Shown piece by piece: positions 41,641 to 53,161 of a stretch of DNA of 64,000 nt. Source of the DNA: Ambrosia x helenae (Eukaryota > Streptophyta > Magnoliopsida > Asterales > Asteraceae); the NCBI GenBank assembly GCA_030844895.1, contig CM061223.1:13403994-13467993 (forward strand). Reading direction: 5' to 3'. A program made the translations under genes and the position numbers. Under the pieces are notes generated by a model. The model was given only the letters and a program-made list of their open reading frames with translations, searched no databases and was not told the DNA's origin. Numbering within the stretch: the stretch's first letter is position 1; the number at the start of each line of letters is the position of its first letter.

Positions 41641-44600
41641 TATGTATTTTTTTAATTCCGAAATTATATATATATATATATATATATAGTATGACTATAT
41701 ACAAGAAACCTTAGTTAGATGGTAAACTCTAGAAACCCAACATGTGGCTACAATCAAGCCACATCATCACACTCAAAAACCAATTTAATAATATCATAAG
41801 GGTAGTGAGGTAATTTTACTCTTCCAATTAATTCAACCACCTCTCAATCTTCACACATCCCCATGATAATATCAAGTACAAACTCTCTCTCTCTCTCTCT
41901 CTTTCCCTTTCTTTCTCTGATTATATTTCATATCTTTCTAGTTTCAAACTCAAATTCCATTTTGAATTCATATTACTTCAATTTCATCTTTATTTTTTAT
42001 CATTCTTCTCTCCATGATTTTTCACAACCCACTTCAAACGCCAATGAAGAATGAAAATACGAACCTTATCATCAGTTTTTTTAGACGTCGTTCACCGAAA
42101 TCGAAGTCTTCCAACGCCCATTTGCTGTAAATACTCGAATGGATACAAAGAGAAGGTATTGATTCATCTATATTTTGTTTAGTTTCTTTTTTACTGAGAT
42201 ATATTCTACGTGGGCTCTATTTAATAACAAAAAAAAACAATTAGGCCAGTTTATACTTTAGAATAAAGGAGTTGATCCCTTATACATTTGGTTCAATTTA
42301 ATGCATTTTGACTGAACCAAGAGAATTATCCATTTTGAGAAGAATACCTGACTTTCAAGAAAAGGTAAGAATCATTTTCGTATTAGAAGCTAGTACATCT
42401 TAATGAATTTTTTTAGTATTTTTTAATATTTGAAGATTAGATAACCATAAAAGTCGTTCATTACCACTTTGTTTCTCATTTACGAATGAAACTAACCTTT
42501 ATTTCCGTATGTTACCCTTTTAAGTAATGGTATATTGGTATTAACAGTCTTGACAAATAAAAGTTTTTGACAATTATTTTTTTCTATTTGAAGCCTAATT
42601 ATTATCAAGCAATTTGGGCCAAAGTTAGTTAAACGGTAGTTTTTCCAAAGTTACTTGCAACAAATATTACTAAAATATTTGTTTTGGGGATAGTTTTTGT
42701 TTGCATACCAAGTGTTTGATCAAATGCTTGAATGAAAAAAAAAACTTATGTTAACCTTTTTGTTTTTTTTATTATTATTTTGTTTATGTTAGATTGCTAT
42801 TGGATTAGGGACATGAGGTTGATAGATCACATGTGATTTGATGAATAAATGTGTAGTCTTTTATTTTAGCATATGCTAACACATGTTATTAATGTCTCAT
42901 TATGTGTTTAAGGACCCCAACTAACACGTGTATCTGTTCCAGTGTTGGTTTTCACGAGTAGGCTATAGGAAGAAGGCGACGTTGATGAATAAATGTGTAG
43001 TCTTTTATCTTAGTATATGCTAACACATGTTAGTGATGTCTCATTATGTGTTTGAGGATCCCAACTATCTTGTGTTTTGCAGTTGATAACGAAGACTCCC
43101 CACCGGTTAGCATATTTTAGTATATGCTAACACATGTTAGTAATGTCTCATTTTGTGTTTGAGGATTCCAACTAACATGTGTATATGTTCTAGTGTTGGT
43201 TTTCACGAGTAGGCTATAGAAAGAAGGCGGCGTTGATGAATAAATGTGTAGTCTTTTATTTTAGTATATGCTAACACATGTTAGTGATGTCTCATTATGT
43301 GTTAATATTTATTTTAGTTAACTATTTATTATAAAACGGTACTAAAACGCGAAAAAAATTTAGGGGTCTGTGCCGGGTTGTTACATTTTTGTTGATGTAA
43401 ACTTTGTAAAGTTTTATCCCTTTTTCATCTTGACTTTGCTTCTAGGCATGTTGACTTAGGCAGACAACACATGTTACCCTCTTATGCAAAGGGTAACAAG
43501 TGTTACACATTTATCCCCAGTTAACACATGTTCACATTTGGGCCCTGACTAACATGTGTTACTCCTGTTTAGTATGTTAGATGATGAGTTGGTCACACCG
43601 GTTAATATCTCATCTATTGTTTTGCAGTTGATAACAAATCCCCCCTGGTTAACATATGTTAACATACGAAGTCGAAGGAAGCCGAGAAAAATATGTAGAG
43701 AAACTTTTTAATACGTTTTCTTTTTTGTACTAAATGTATAGAGTTACTAGATTTATTTTGTTAACGTGGTTAATAGTTTGTAATGATACTTTGTAATAAC
43801 ATGTGTTAATAGTTTGTGTGCTTTATTTCTTAGTAAACTTATGAAGTGAAAACTATAGGGGTAAGCAAGACAAAAAAAAAAGGCTGACAAAATAAACACA
43901 AGCTTGACATATGTTACCAAATAACACATGTTAACCTCTTATGCAACATTAACACATGTTAACTTTCCATGCAGCTCATTTGAATGTCATGGGGTAGGTT
44001 TTTGTGTGGTTCAATAGTTTATAATGATACTTTGTAATAACGTGTGTTAATAGTTTGTATATTTTATTTCTCATTAAACTTATGAAGTAAAAACTATAGT
44101 GGTAAGCATGATAAAAAAGGGCTGACATTTAATACAAGTTTAATAAATGTTACCAAATAACACATGTTAACCTTTCATGCAACATTAACACATGTTACCC
44201 TTTAGTTCATATTAATGTCTTGGGTAGGTTTATCTCTTGTTCAATAGTTTGTAATGATACTTTGTAATAACACGTGTTACCAAATAACATGTGTTAACCT
44301 ATTATGGCACGTCTTAATAATGTGTGTTAATAGTTTGTATGCTATGTTTACTTTTTTCTTTTTGTAAATTTATGAAGTTAAAATAGGAGTGGTAAGAAAG
44401 ACAAAAAGGTTGACAAATGATACAGGTTTAACATATGTTACTACACCACTTATACTAACAAATGTTAGATCTTCTCATGGGTATATGGGGACAACAGGTT
44501 TAACTTTATCAGATTAGATAACACATGTTAGCCCTTTATGACCAACTAACACATGTTACCCTCGTATGCAACATTAACACATTATTTGTACTTGTCTTAT

Positions 44601-44994
44601 TATAATAATATTTTCTTAAACAAAAAGTAGGAGAGAGAGTGTGAGAGACCCATTATAATAATACTTTCTTAAACAAAAAGTATGAGAGAGGAGAGAGATT
44701 GTGTAACATTAGCCATTATAATAATATTATAAAGGTGAAAAGAAAGAAGAGAGATGAGAGAGAATGTGTCATAACTTTTCTGGAAAATGTGTCATGACTT
44801 GTGATATGATGGCTTATGACATTTTTTGTCTTTCCAACTATACCCTTGCTTTACTTTTTTTTATATTAAAAGTACTATTATTTTTAAAGATAAAATCAAC
44901 TTTAAATCTACACCATAGATTAAAGTCCATCAATGGTTGAAAATGGGTTTCCAAGGTTTACCATCTAAGGATGAGTTTTCACATTATCCTAACC

Positions 44995-45034
<40 letters not shown>

Positions 45035-45067
45035 TTTAAGTATGTTAATTAAATTTGTTTTAATCAA
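41641..45067. mobile_element. 3.4-kb AT-rich insertion or giant intron in the Myb-like ORF
   Basis: Separates the two halves of the Myb/SANT domain. Both edges are TA microsatellites (41668-41690, 44995-45033). Flanking splice signals are not canonical in frame. Within it, weakly inverted sub-ends (ACATGTGGCTACAATC near 41740 and GTGATATGATGGCTTATGAC near 44800) hint at a DNA transposon. No coding domain. Confidence 0.4.
42880..44590. repeat. Array of TAACACATGTTA palindromic words
   Basis: The 12-base palindrome TAACACATGTTA and one-base variants (TAACACGTGTTA, AACATGTGTTA) recur dozens of times at 25-120 base spacing. Higher-order tandem units are also present: ~125-250 bases in 42840-43310 (GTGTTGGTTTTCACGAGTAG unit) and ~230 bases in 43775-44400 (CAATAGTTTGTAATGATACT unit). 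Confidence 0.85.
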
Positions 45068-45719
45068 AGGTACCGCCCAATCGGTAGACAACTTATGGGA
45101 GACGGCGAACGAATACTTTCATAGGTTTATGCAAAGCAAGCCGTATCGACTAAACGATGCTCTAAGCTCGAAGTGGAGAAAGATGAATACGGATTGTGGT
45201 AAATTCAATGGAATTTACAACCGTATTAAGTCGAACCCGCCTAGTGGTTGGAACGAGCAAAATATTTTCGAGGAGGCTTTGCCGGCGAAGTATAAAACTG
45301 ATACGAGAAGATCGTTCTCGATGATACGTGATTGGACAGTGTTGAAAAATGAACAAAAATGGGCGACGGTCCCAAACGAGGTTCAACGGGCCAAACGAAG
45401 ACCTAAAGCTCAAATGGGAGGTCTGTCGGTTCCAATCAATATTGATATGAACATTTTCATGTCTCCACACCCCATAGCCTTATCCAGCAGGGTATCACTA
45501 ACTCGTATGATACATCAAGAACCCAAATTAGGAAACATAACACTACCAGCTGGATCTTTCACACAATTGGATATTTTGCTTTTACACCATGACAAAGACT
45601 TATGGGGCGAAGATGTGAGTGAATTTAAGCCAGGAAGATTTTCTGAAGGCGTGTTAAAGGCGACCAAGGGTCAAGCATCATACTTGCCTTTTGGTGGGGG
45701 TCTTTCTTGTTGGAAGTAA
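45068..45719 (+). pseudogene. Fusion: Myb/SANT-like domain plus CYP72A-type P450 fragment
   Basis: One open frame joins two unrelated parts. 45068 to about 45455 continues the Myb/SANT-like protein (GTAQSVDNLWETANEYFHRF, LSSKWRKMNTDCGKFNGIYN, then FEEALPAKYK). From about 45465 it is cytochrome P450 of the CYP72 clan: LTRMIHQEPKLGNITLPAGS, HHDKDLWGEDVSEFKPGRFS, then YLPFGGG. The sequence stops just before the heme cysteine, so no active P450 can result. The frame is intact across the joint without an evident splice site. The downstream P450 tail resumes at 45745. Confidence 0.75.
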
Positions 45720-45744
45720 AACTGGTACTCGTTATGATTCTGCA

Positions 45745-45850
45745 ACACTTTTGCTTTGATCTCTCACCATCCTACTCACATGCCCCGCACACCATCATCA
45801 CTCTTGAACCTCAGTTCGGGGCTCATATGATATTACATAAGCTTTAAATT
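45745..45850 (+). pseudogene. CYP72A-type P450 C terminus, copy 1
   Basis: Frame LQHFCFDLSPSYSHAPHTII then TLEPQFGAHMILHKL and TAA, the typical CYP72A tail. The heme loop and the following helix (CIGQNFA… region) are deleted between 45715 and 45745; the other copy at 48643 keeps them. CYP72A enzymes are ER-bound oxygenases of terpenoid and hormone metabolism; this copy is dead. Confidence 0.8.
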
Positions 45851-46169
45851 ATCTAAATGTAATGCATGTAATTCTATTTAGCTTTGTTTATAACTTTAGC
45901 TAAAATAAGTAAGGCTTGACTTTTGCCAGTTTTACTTTTCAATGATATGATGTTCGAACTTATGGTTCATAAATTGTTGGTTTCACACTTCCTCGCAAAT
46001 ATGATTGCCAAAGATGTTGAAATGCTTTCTAATATCGGCTTAATCATTTCCGTAGAATTAAAAAAAAATCGCTAAAGTAGCTGTAGTTACTAAATTAGGG
46101 TATTTTCAACGAATTAAAAAAATCGCTAAAGTTGTAATTACTAAATTAGGGTGTTTTCAACAAAATATA
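45851..46169. other. 3' flank of the P450 remnant
   Basis: Non-coding. Parallels 48816-49200 (shared TTATGGTTCATAAATTGTT and ACTAAATTAG-GTGT…CAAC words), supporting a segmental duplication. A short local duplication of CGCTAAAGT…TACTAAATTAGGGT lies at 46070-46153. Confidence 0.6.
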
Positions 46170-46450
46170 AGAACACAATATTATTACTGTTGGATCGACT
46201 AATGACCATGGTTCGATTTTGGACAGAACCACTATTCGTGGATGAATGTAGGTTAATGGTTAATTTGTTATGGTTTTGTTCGTGTACTGTTTTATGCTTA
46301 CCGAGTGTGAAAATGCACCAGTGAAGGGTTATGGTTATGTTTACTGGATTGGGGGTTTTGGTAAAGTAGTTGATCTCTATACTGTAAAGCATGCATGGAT
46401 ATTATTGGTTATCTATATTGCAAACTATGAACCACTACCGCTGCTATCAC
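46170..46450 (-). pseudogene. FtsH-fragment relic, copy 1
   Basis: Matches 49525-49780 of the second copy in order: the GGATCGACTAATGACCATG block (antisense of the FtsH WSLID region), the GAATGTAGGTTAATGGTTAA intron start and CATGCATGGATA. The C-terminal FtsH coding part present in copy 2 is mostly deleted here. Confidence 0.5.
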
Positions 46451-46575
46451 ACTCTCTGATTCGTTATTTTCCGTTCGACACTCTCTGTTTTTTATTTTCC
46501 ATTCGGCTGTTAAGGGGAGGTTTTTGCACAACTAAACGACGCAATCGATTGATTTGCTTTGCTTGTTGTATGTAA

Positions 46576-46915
46576 TGTTAGAAAGATTTAATCAAGAAAT
46601 TTCTATCATATCAGAAAGTCAACTGAAAAGTCAAACTGCAGAAGAAAAGGCGCCAAACAGAAGCAGTTATGTCGGTTGTTTATAGTTATGTGTCGGTTAA
46701 GATTAGGCAGTTAATTAACCGTCTGTTATGTATGTATAAATACCCCCATGTATTGTCATTTGTTTGTGTGGATAATAATATTAGTTTTGCATATTATTCA
46801 AATCCTCTCCACCCTCTGTTTATCATTCGTGAGTCCCTGCATCCTTTTTGATGCATACTCCTATCATATATATTGTTCATCAAAGATTGATCCAAGATCC
46901 GAAGGGGCCTCAATA
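46576..46915 (+). repeat. 5' LTR of the TRIM-like element
   Basis: Contains TATAAATA (46735-46742), probable promoter, and ends directly at the primer site. Confidence 0.93.
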
Positions 46916-46938
46916 TGGTATCAGAGCGTATGGTTACC

Positions 46939-47076
46939 ATGGATCAATCGATTGCAGTCCAAGAAGTCATCGCCTTCAAGAAAGAAGAAGACCCGAAAAC
47001 AGAGTATGAAACGGATCATAGGAAACGATCCTTTTTCGGGCAGAAACGTAAGAAGAGTGAAGAACAGAAAGATTAG
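46939..47076 (+). CDS. 45-codon ORF in the TRIM-like element
   Basis: The first ATG after the primer site, in a good plant context (ACCATGGAT). It encodes MDQSIAVQEVIAFKKEEDPK and continues with a basic, Lys/Arg-rich tail ending KKSEEQKD. No known domain. It may be the stump of a gag leader or have no function. Confidence 0.35.
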   Translation: MDQSIAVQEVIAFKKEEDPKTEYETDHRKRSFFGQKRKKSEEQKD

Positions 47077-47568
47077 AAACCAGAATCAGAAGAGAGATCA
47101 TGTTAATTTCAAGATTGGGTGTGTGAGTCACCATCGTTCCCTGGTATCTTACGCAGGAGGCGAAAAGAAGATACATAGATTTAATGATCAGAGGGATCAT
47201 TCATGGAACGACAGAAGTATTCATAACATGATAAAACATAATGGTTTTTTACAAGGCGACCAGAGTTTAAGATCAAGAATGAAAGAAGAATGATGATTAT
47301 TTATCAAAGGACCGAACAAGATTGAACCGCTTGTTCAATTCGGATATTGGGTTAATAGTTATCAAAACAGAAATCCTTCACAGCAAGAACGGATCATATT
47401 CCAGTGACCGAGACGACGCTAACCCGCTTCAATCTTGATCAAAAGTATCCGGAGAGTCAAAGTCATAAGTTGGATATGAATCAATCGAAGAAGGAACAGG
47501 GCTGCAATTAAGGATGAACATGAACAGAGTAAAGAAGATAAGAATTTCTTGATTAGGGGGGGGGAGAA

Positions 47569-47908
47569 TGTTAGAAAGATTTAATCAAGAAATTCCTATC
47601 ATATCAGAAAGTCAACCAAAAAGTCAAACTGCAGAAGAAAAGGCGCCAAACAGAAGCAGTTATGTCGATTGTTTATAGTTATGTGTCGGTTAGGATTAGG
47701 CAGTTAATTAACCGTCTGTTATGTATGTATAAATACCCCCATGCATTGTCATTTGTTTGTGTGAATAATAATATTAGTTTTGCATATTATTCAAATCCTC
47801 TCCACCCTCTGTTTATCATTCGTGAGTCCCTGCATCCTTTTTAATGCTAACTCCTATCATATATATTGTTCATCAAAAATTGATCCAAGATCCGAAGGTG
47901 CCTCAATA
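47569..47908 (+). repeat. 3' LTR of the TRIM-like element
   Basis: Same length as the 5' LTR, differing by scattered substitutions only. Confidence 0.93.
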
Positions 47909-47913
47909 TGTAA

Positions 47914-48642
47914 GGCATAAATTCTTTGTTCTTTACATCACAGTATAATTCTATGTTCGTTACTTTGTAGCACACATTTTGGTTACTTGTTCTTCAGAGT
48001 ACTGGTTTTGTTAATTTGATATTTCTACAGTCATTTGAGAATTGACTGGTAGTTTGTTAATCTTGATATTTCAATAGACCTTTGAATTTTGTATTTATTA
48101 TTGCATGTTCCTTATATCTTCTGTTCGGATTGGATGTACATTAATTACATGGCTTTCAGTTTTGTATTGTCACTCAAGCACGTTTGAAACTGTCGTTCGA
48201 GCGTCTACAGCATGACACTCATTGTGACAACGTGTAATGAAAGTTCACGACATCTCTAGCACCTACTTGTGTAGCACCTTGGCCCCTAGAGGCGTATAAA
48301 TCGGTTGTTGCTTTGAGTTTGAGTTTGAATTTGTTTTGTGTAGTGAATGGAATGATGGGAGCGCACGACACTCGTCATATCAAAGATGCATGGGCTAGCT
48401 AGATGTCAGGGATGGCACCGGTACCGATATGGGTCGGGAAAAGCTAATCCCATTTCCACGGCCTGTTGTAAAATCATGTCCCATACTTGGCCAATTACCC
48501 CAAGTTTCTTAGGTATCTTTGGTTTGTTGAGACTTTGTTATCCAACTTCAATTTCTTCCTTTATTTTAAATTGACTGTGTTTGGTTTTCGATAACTGTAA
48601 TAGTGACACGAAAAACTATTTCTGATTGGGTTGTTATTGTTA
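47914..48642. other. Stretch without recognised gene
   Basis: AT-rich upstream part, then mixed sequence from 48180. It may be remains of a P450 intron, since P450 coding resumes at 48643. No frame supports this directly. Confidence 0.45.
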
Positions 48643-48815
48643 AGCACCACACTTATGTATTGGACAAAATTTTGCTTTGTTGGATGCAAAATTGGCTATC
48701 GTGACCATACTACAACACTTTCGCTTTGATCTCTCACCATCCTACGCAAACGAACGCACACCATCATCACTCTTGAACCTTAGTTTGGGCTCGTTTGATA
48801 CTATGTAAACTTTAA
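48643..48815 (+). pseudogene. CYP72A-type P450 C-terminal exon, copy 2
   Basis: Reads PHLCIGQNFALLDAKLAIVT, then ILQHFRFDLSPSYAN: heme-ligand cysteine loop, L helix and C terminus of a CYP72A P450. After SYAN a frameshift and stop codons break the tail (the expected TIITLEP is seen in another frame). Everything upstream of the heme loop is missing. Complementary in content to copy 1, which has the part before the heme loop. Confidence 0.75.
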
Positions 48816-49250
48816 ATGTTCTGAAGTTAATGCATGTAACTCTGTTTGGCTTTCTTAATGCTATACTGTAACTATAACAAACAAAGGTTCCATGTCTGAG
48901 TATTTAACATTTTATATGATATTCAGTCTTATGGTTCATAAATTGTTTGTTTTAGATTACTTCACTTGTCCTACTAAAATAATTTGACCTTAATCTGATC
49001 CTAAGTGTGTCATAAACTACACATCGTCCGAAAGGTTTCGCACTTTGTCACACGTATAATCATCAACTTTAAACCGACGATAATGTCATAATGCGCTTGT
49101 TAAAATCAAATCAAGGACGACTTAACCATTTTAAACAAACAAACTGAACTCTAAAATTACTAAATTAGTGTGTATTCAAATCAACAAAATACAAAGAACA
49201 TAATATTAACACATCTACAACGTCTAAAAACAAGACATTCTACTTACTAA

Positions 49251-49591
49251 ACATTAACTAATTCTCGGACGTTGTTGTTTTGCTGTACATTTCCAGTAAA
49301 CATATCAGAAAACATAGCTAGGATTCCTCTGAACTCATCACCTGTTAAGGTTTCTTTCTCTAGCAATACATCTACTAATCTGTCAATAGCATCTCTGTTG
49401 TTCTTTATATGTGTTTTTGCTATCTAATACGCGTTCTCAATTATATGCTTAACTGATCTATCTATGTCTTCTACAAGTTGTTCTGACATTGAGTTTCTTG
49501 CTAGCATTCTTAGTACCACGTCACTGCTCTGTACTGTTGGGTCAATCAATGACCATGAGCTGATCTCTGACATTCCAAATCTTGTAACCAT
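49251..49591 (-). pseudogene. FtsH protease C-terminal exon (broken)
   Basis: The minus frame begins MVTRFGMSEISSWSLID after an acceptor AG at 49592, continues MLARNSMSEQLVEDIDRSV, and after a stop (TAG, near 49423) resumes with IKNNRDAIDRLVDVLLEKET and GDEFRGILAMFSD. This is the end of a thylakoid-type FtsH (FTSH2/8 group) metalloprotease, which degrades damaged photosystem II protein. One nonsense codon and the missing upstream exons make it non-functional. It is spliced in phase with the exon at 57942. Confidence 0.85.
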
Positions 49592-50040
49592 CTGGTCAAA
49601 GATGAATATAGGTTGATGGTTAGTTTGTTGGGTTTTTGTTTGTGTACCGTTTTTATGCATATACAAGTGTTTGCGGATATGGGGTCAGTGAACGGTTATG
49701 TTTATGTTCGTTGGTTTGAGTTTTTTTGGTTAAATGACTGGCCTTTACATTGTAAAACATGCATGGATACTCTTGGTTCTCTTAGAAGTATAGGCGTGTA
49801 AAGGAATCGAATGTTAAGTGAACCATCCGGTGGGGAGTTGTTTATGTTCGTTCATTTAGTAAATTAACAAATTTAAGAGATTATATGTTCATGTATGTTC
49901 ATTCATTTATGTCAGCTTATGTTCATTCATTGTGGTTCATTTAAATATTCATTCAAATTTATTTATAATAATATTAACTTGAATTTTATTTGATTTTCAT
50001 ATTTAAAACCTTTTTTTTTAATTTTGAAATGTTTAATATA

Positions 50041-51757
50041 AGGTTCTGTGCTCCAGTGGGGTTGCCCCTCTATGTGAATCGACCATGCAAGCCCTCATTG
50101 ATAAACACTCGGTGGTGCCGCCTCCATCTTTTCCGTCTAACCCTATCGCCCAACCCGCTCTATCTGTAGATGGGGATTGTGTGCTCAAATGTATCTGATC
50201 TTTCCCTAAAGGGACGTCTTGCGGTAGGGATGGGATACGGGCCCAACACCTGTTGGATGCTATGGGTGGCGAAGGCTCGGTGACTTCCTCGGGCTTGCTC
50301 GCGGCCATTACTGAAGTTGTCAACTTATGGCTTGGGGGGCCTGCCCTAAGGCACTTGCTGAGTTTGTTGCCTCGGCCCCCCTCACCCTCTTATTGAAGCC
50401 CGATAATGGAATTCGACCTATTGCTGTGGGGGCATTTGGCGGAGGTTGGTTTCTAAGGTGGCAATGAAGAAGGTTCGGAAAGACATGGCCCAGTACCTTG
50501 GGGATTTTCAATTTGGAGTAGGCGTACCAAATGGGGCAGAGGCGGTGCTTCACAGTGCCAACAGGTTCCTGAATTCTTTTCATGTGGATGGGTCCTTGGC
50601 TCTGCTTACAGTAGACTTTTCCAATGCCTTCAACATGGTCGACCGCACAGCCTTTCTTCAAGAGGTTCACCAGCAATGTCCGTCTATCTATCCATGGGTC
50701 CAGTTCCTTTACGCCCAGCCTGCTAGGCTGTACGTGGGTAATGATTGTATTGGGGCTACCACCGGAGTGCAGCAAGGAGATCCTTTGGGGCCCCTTCTCT
50801 TTGCTCTTGCCTTACATCCTCTCATCATGCGGGTTCAGGAACACTGTAATCTCCCGTTCCATGCTTGGTATTTGGATGATGGGACGATTATAGGCAACGC
50901 TGCTGCGGTTGCTAAGGCTTTAGACATTATCAACGTGCATGGGCCATCTCTGGGGCTTCATCTCAATATTAAGAAAACAGAGGTCTTTTGGCCGACGTGT
51001 GACGGGTTGAAAAGCCAGGAAGGGCTTTTCCCGACAGGGATTGGTAGACCTAAGAAAGGGGTTAAGCTCCTTGGTGGGGCTGTTAGCCGAGATCCTGCCT
51101 TTATCGGGGAGTTGGCAGGGCGGCGGGCTACGAGTGCGGTTGCCCTCATGAAACTATTTCCCCGCCTTAGAGATCCCCAGAGTGAACTCCTGCTGCTCAG
51201 GTCATGCATGGGGGTTGCTAAGTTACTTTTTGGGTTACGAACTTGCCAACCCCACTTCATGGTGGATGCGGTATCCCTTTTCGATGATGGTCTCCGCGAA
51301 GCTATTGAAGATATAGTTGTGTGTGGCGGCCCCTTCTTCGGGGACCTCCAGTGGTGCTTGGCATCCTTGCCGATGCGTTTAGGTGGTTTGGGCCTCCTTT
51401 CAGCTCAAGATGTTGGGGTCTATGCCTTTGTGGCGTCCAGAGCTCAGTCTTGGGAACTTCAGGATCATATCCTCCGGAACAGTGGGGTCATTGGACTAGA
51501 CCCAGACTATCAACAGGCGCTCGAACGCTTAAATGTCTATCTCCCGGATTTTGATATTGGCGGTTTTTCTAACAAGGACACCGCCCCCCCAAAGCCACAA
51601 AAAACTTTGGCGAATGCTCTTTTTAGCAAAACTGCTCAGAGCCTGGGAGAAGTTTTTGAGTTGTCCACTCGCCAGAAGGCGGTGATCGAATGCCTAAAGG
51701 GCCCTCATGCTCAGGATTTTTTGACCGTTATCCCGATTGAGGGTTTGGGTCAATGCA
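50041..51757 (+). pseudogene. Reverse transcriptase part of the non-LTR element
   Basis: Upstream conserved FPKGTSCGRDGIRAQHLLDA (from 50210) precedes the RT. RT motifs: LTVDFSNAFNMVD (A), GVQQGDPLGPLLFALALHPL (B), WYLDDGTIIG (C, with YLDD where most LINEs have YADD) and LNIKKTEVFWP (D). Defects: TGA at about 50205 in place of an Arg codon, a shift near 50332 and another near 50431. The longest clean frame is 50446-51762. The frame is cut by the LTR insertion at 51757 and resumes exactly in frame at 56873. Confidence 0.85.
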
Positions 51758-53161
51758 TGTAACACCCCAACCGATGGCGGAAACATCGGGATGTCATGTA
51801 TTGATGATTGTTCAGTAGCTCATGGTAAATAATAAATTTTAATAAATGATTTAAATAAATTACATACAATTGTTCTAAGAATTTTGTACATCAAAATGAA
51901 AAATACTAGCTACGCATCTTCAAACAATAACTCTAATCTTCAAGCAAGCTATAACCTGAAACATGTTAAGTTTGAAAATATTTTGGGTCAACAAAAGTTG
52001 GTGAGAATTGCATAGGTTTTGATAATCGAATAAAACTTGTACAATTCAAGTGTCATGGAAAGTCTAGTCCATATGTGAAAACATACTAGAAGTAAATCGA
52101 GTGCATAATCAACCCTTGTGACTGTTATATTGTGGTCCATCCCATACGCTCATGGTTCACTCGATTATGTTATGCGATAACAATCACCCACGCTACCTTT
52201 GTAGGAGGCACGTATCCGGGTGGGATTGTCAGTCCAATAGATCTATCATTGTATACCGTCAGCTGATCAATGTTAATGATTATGCTAGAATTGTGCTTAC
52301 CCTAGTCATGTTTAAGACATAATGCAACATAGAAAAACACATAGACACTTTGATGATTGAATTGCATATAGAATGTTGTAACATGTTTCACCCCAAAAAT
52401 GGTGATAAATAGAAAAGGGGCTATGTAAAACTCACCTTAGCAAAATGTTATGTCTCGTGAAAAAAATAGAATAATGTGTTGTGAATGTATGCGAGGCGAA
52501 TCCCAAAGACTCAACAACGTAGCTAGTCCAAATTGAAGAAAACGAAAAAGAAAGAATATCAAGCTTCCAATTCGCCAATTACAAGAGCTTATAATCAAAG
52601 CTTCAATTGTAGAAGTAATAGACTATAGAAGAAAGGTATGAGGGAAAGTTTAATCGGATTGAAACAATCGATTTAGAGGTGCAAAGTATAATGGGTCATA
52701 GGTGGTTTTTATACTAGTTTTGGAGTCAATTAGCCATTAAAATTGGTCAACACCATAAAGTAAGGTTTTATGATGAATTGACTATTTGACTAAGACTTTG
52801 ACTGTTTGACTAAGACTTTGACTAATCAATTTAAGGAATGTGTTAAGTTTATTTTCTTCTGAAATACTACACAAGATGATAGTTGGCTCAGTTGGTTGTC
52901 ACTGTGTGTTGGTTGGATGTGGACGCGGGTTCGAGTCCCGGTCCACACAAATCTTTTTTTGGCAATTATTTCCCTAAAACTATATTATTCTAAATTCATA
53001 ATATGATTATATAGGCCCGAAAGTGACTCGAAATATTTTTAAAACGTACAAAAGTGTCGAGATACAAATAATTATTAGTTTAAGGTATTTAAAACATATA
53101 TTGTTTAAAACAATACATTCTTTTTATCAAAAAAAAATTAGGGGAAATTCGCGATGTTACA
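51758..53161 (-). repeat. 3' LTR of nested element
   Basis: Plus strand TGTAACACCCCAACC to GCGATGTTACA. Differs from the other LTR by a few substitutions and by one fewer 20-base GTTTGACTAAGACTTTGACT unit (52785-52830). Confidence 0.93.
52877..52960 (+). ncRNA. tRNA-like pol III unit in LTR, copy 1
   Basis: A box TGGCTCAGTTGG (52884-52895), B box GGTTCGAGTCC (52928-52938), 44 bases start to start as in a real tRNA, and a T7 run at 52954-52960. Acceptor and anticodon stems do not pair well, so a functional tRNA is unlikely, but all elements of a type 2 pol III gene are present. It is antisense to the retroelement, 200-285 bases from the LTR start. Confidence 0.55.

Larger units (their letters stand above)
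46576..47908 (+). mobile_element. TRIM-like copia retrotransposon, structurally complete
   Basis: Two 340-base LTRs (46576-46915, 47569-47908) start TGTTAGAAAG and end CCTCAATA, with about a dozen differences. Perfect target duplication TGTAA (46571-46575, 47909-47913). The initiator-Met primer site TGGTATCAGAGC abuts the 5' LTR (46916-46927). A G-rich polypurine tract (GGGGGGGGGAGAA) abuts the 3' LTR. The internal region is only 653 bases and lacks gag-pol; movement would need enzymes supplied by another element. It sits between the two P450/FtsH copies. Confidence 0.93.

Noticed and set aside
50033..50775. Antisense frames over the RT gene (50033-50323, 50320-50775)
   Set aside because: The plus strand reads conserved RT-family text here with a nonsense codon and shifts; the minus frames are shadows.
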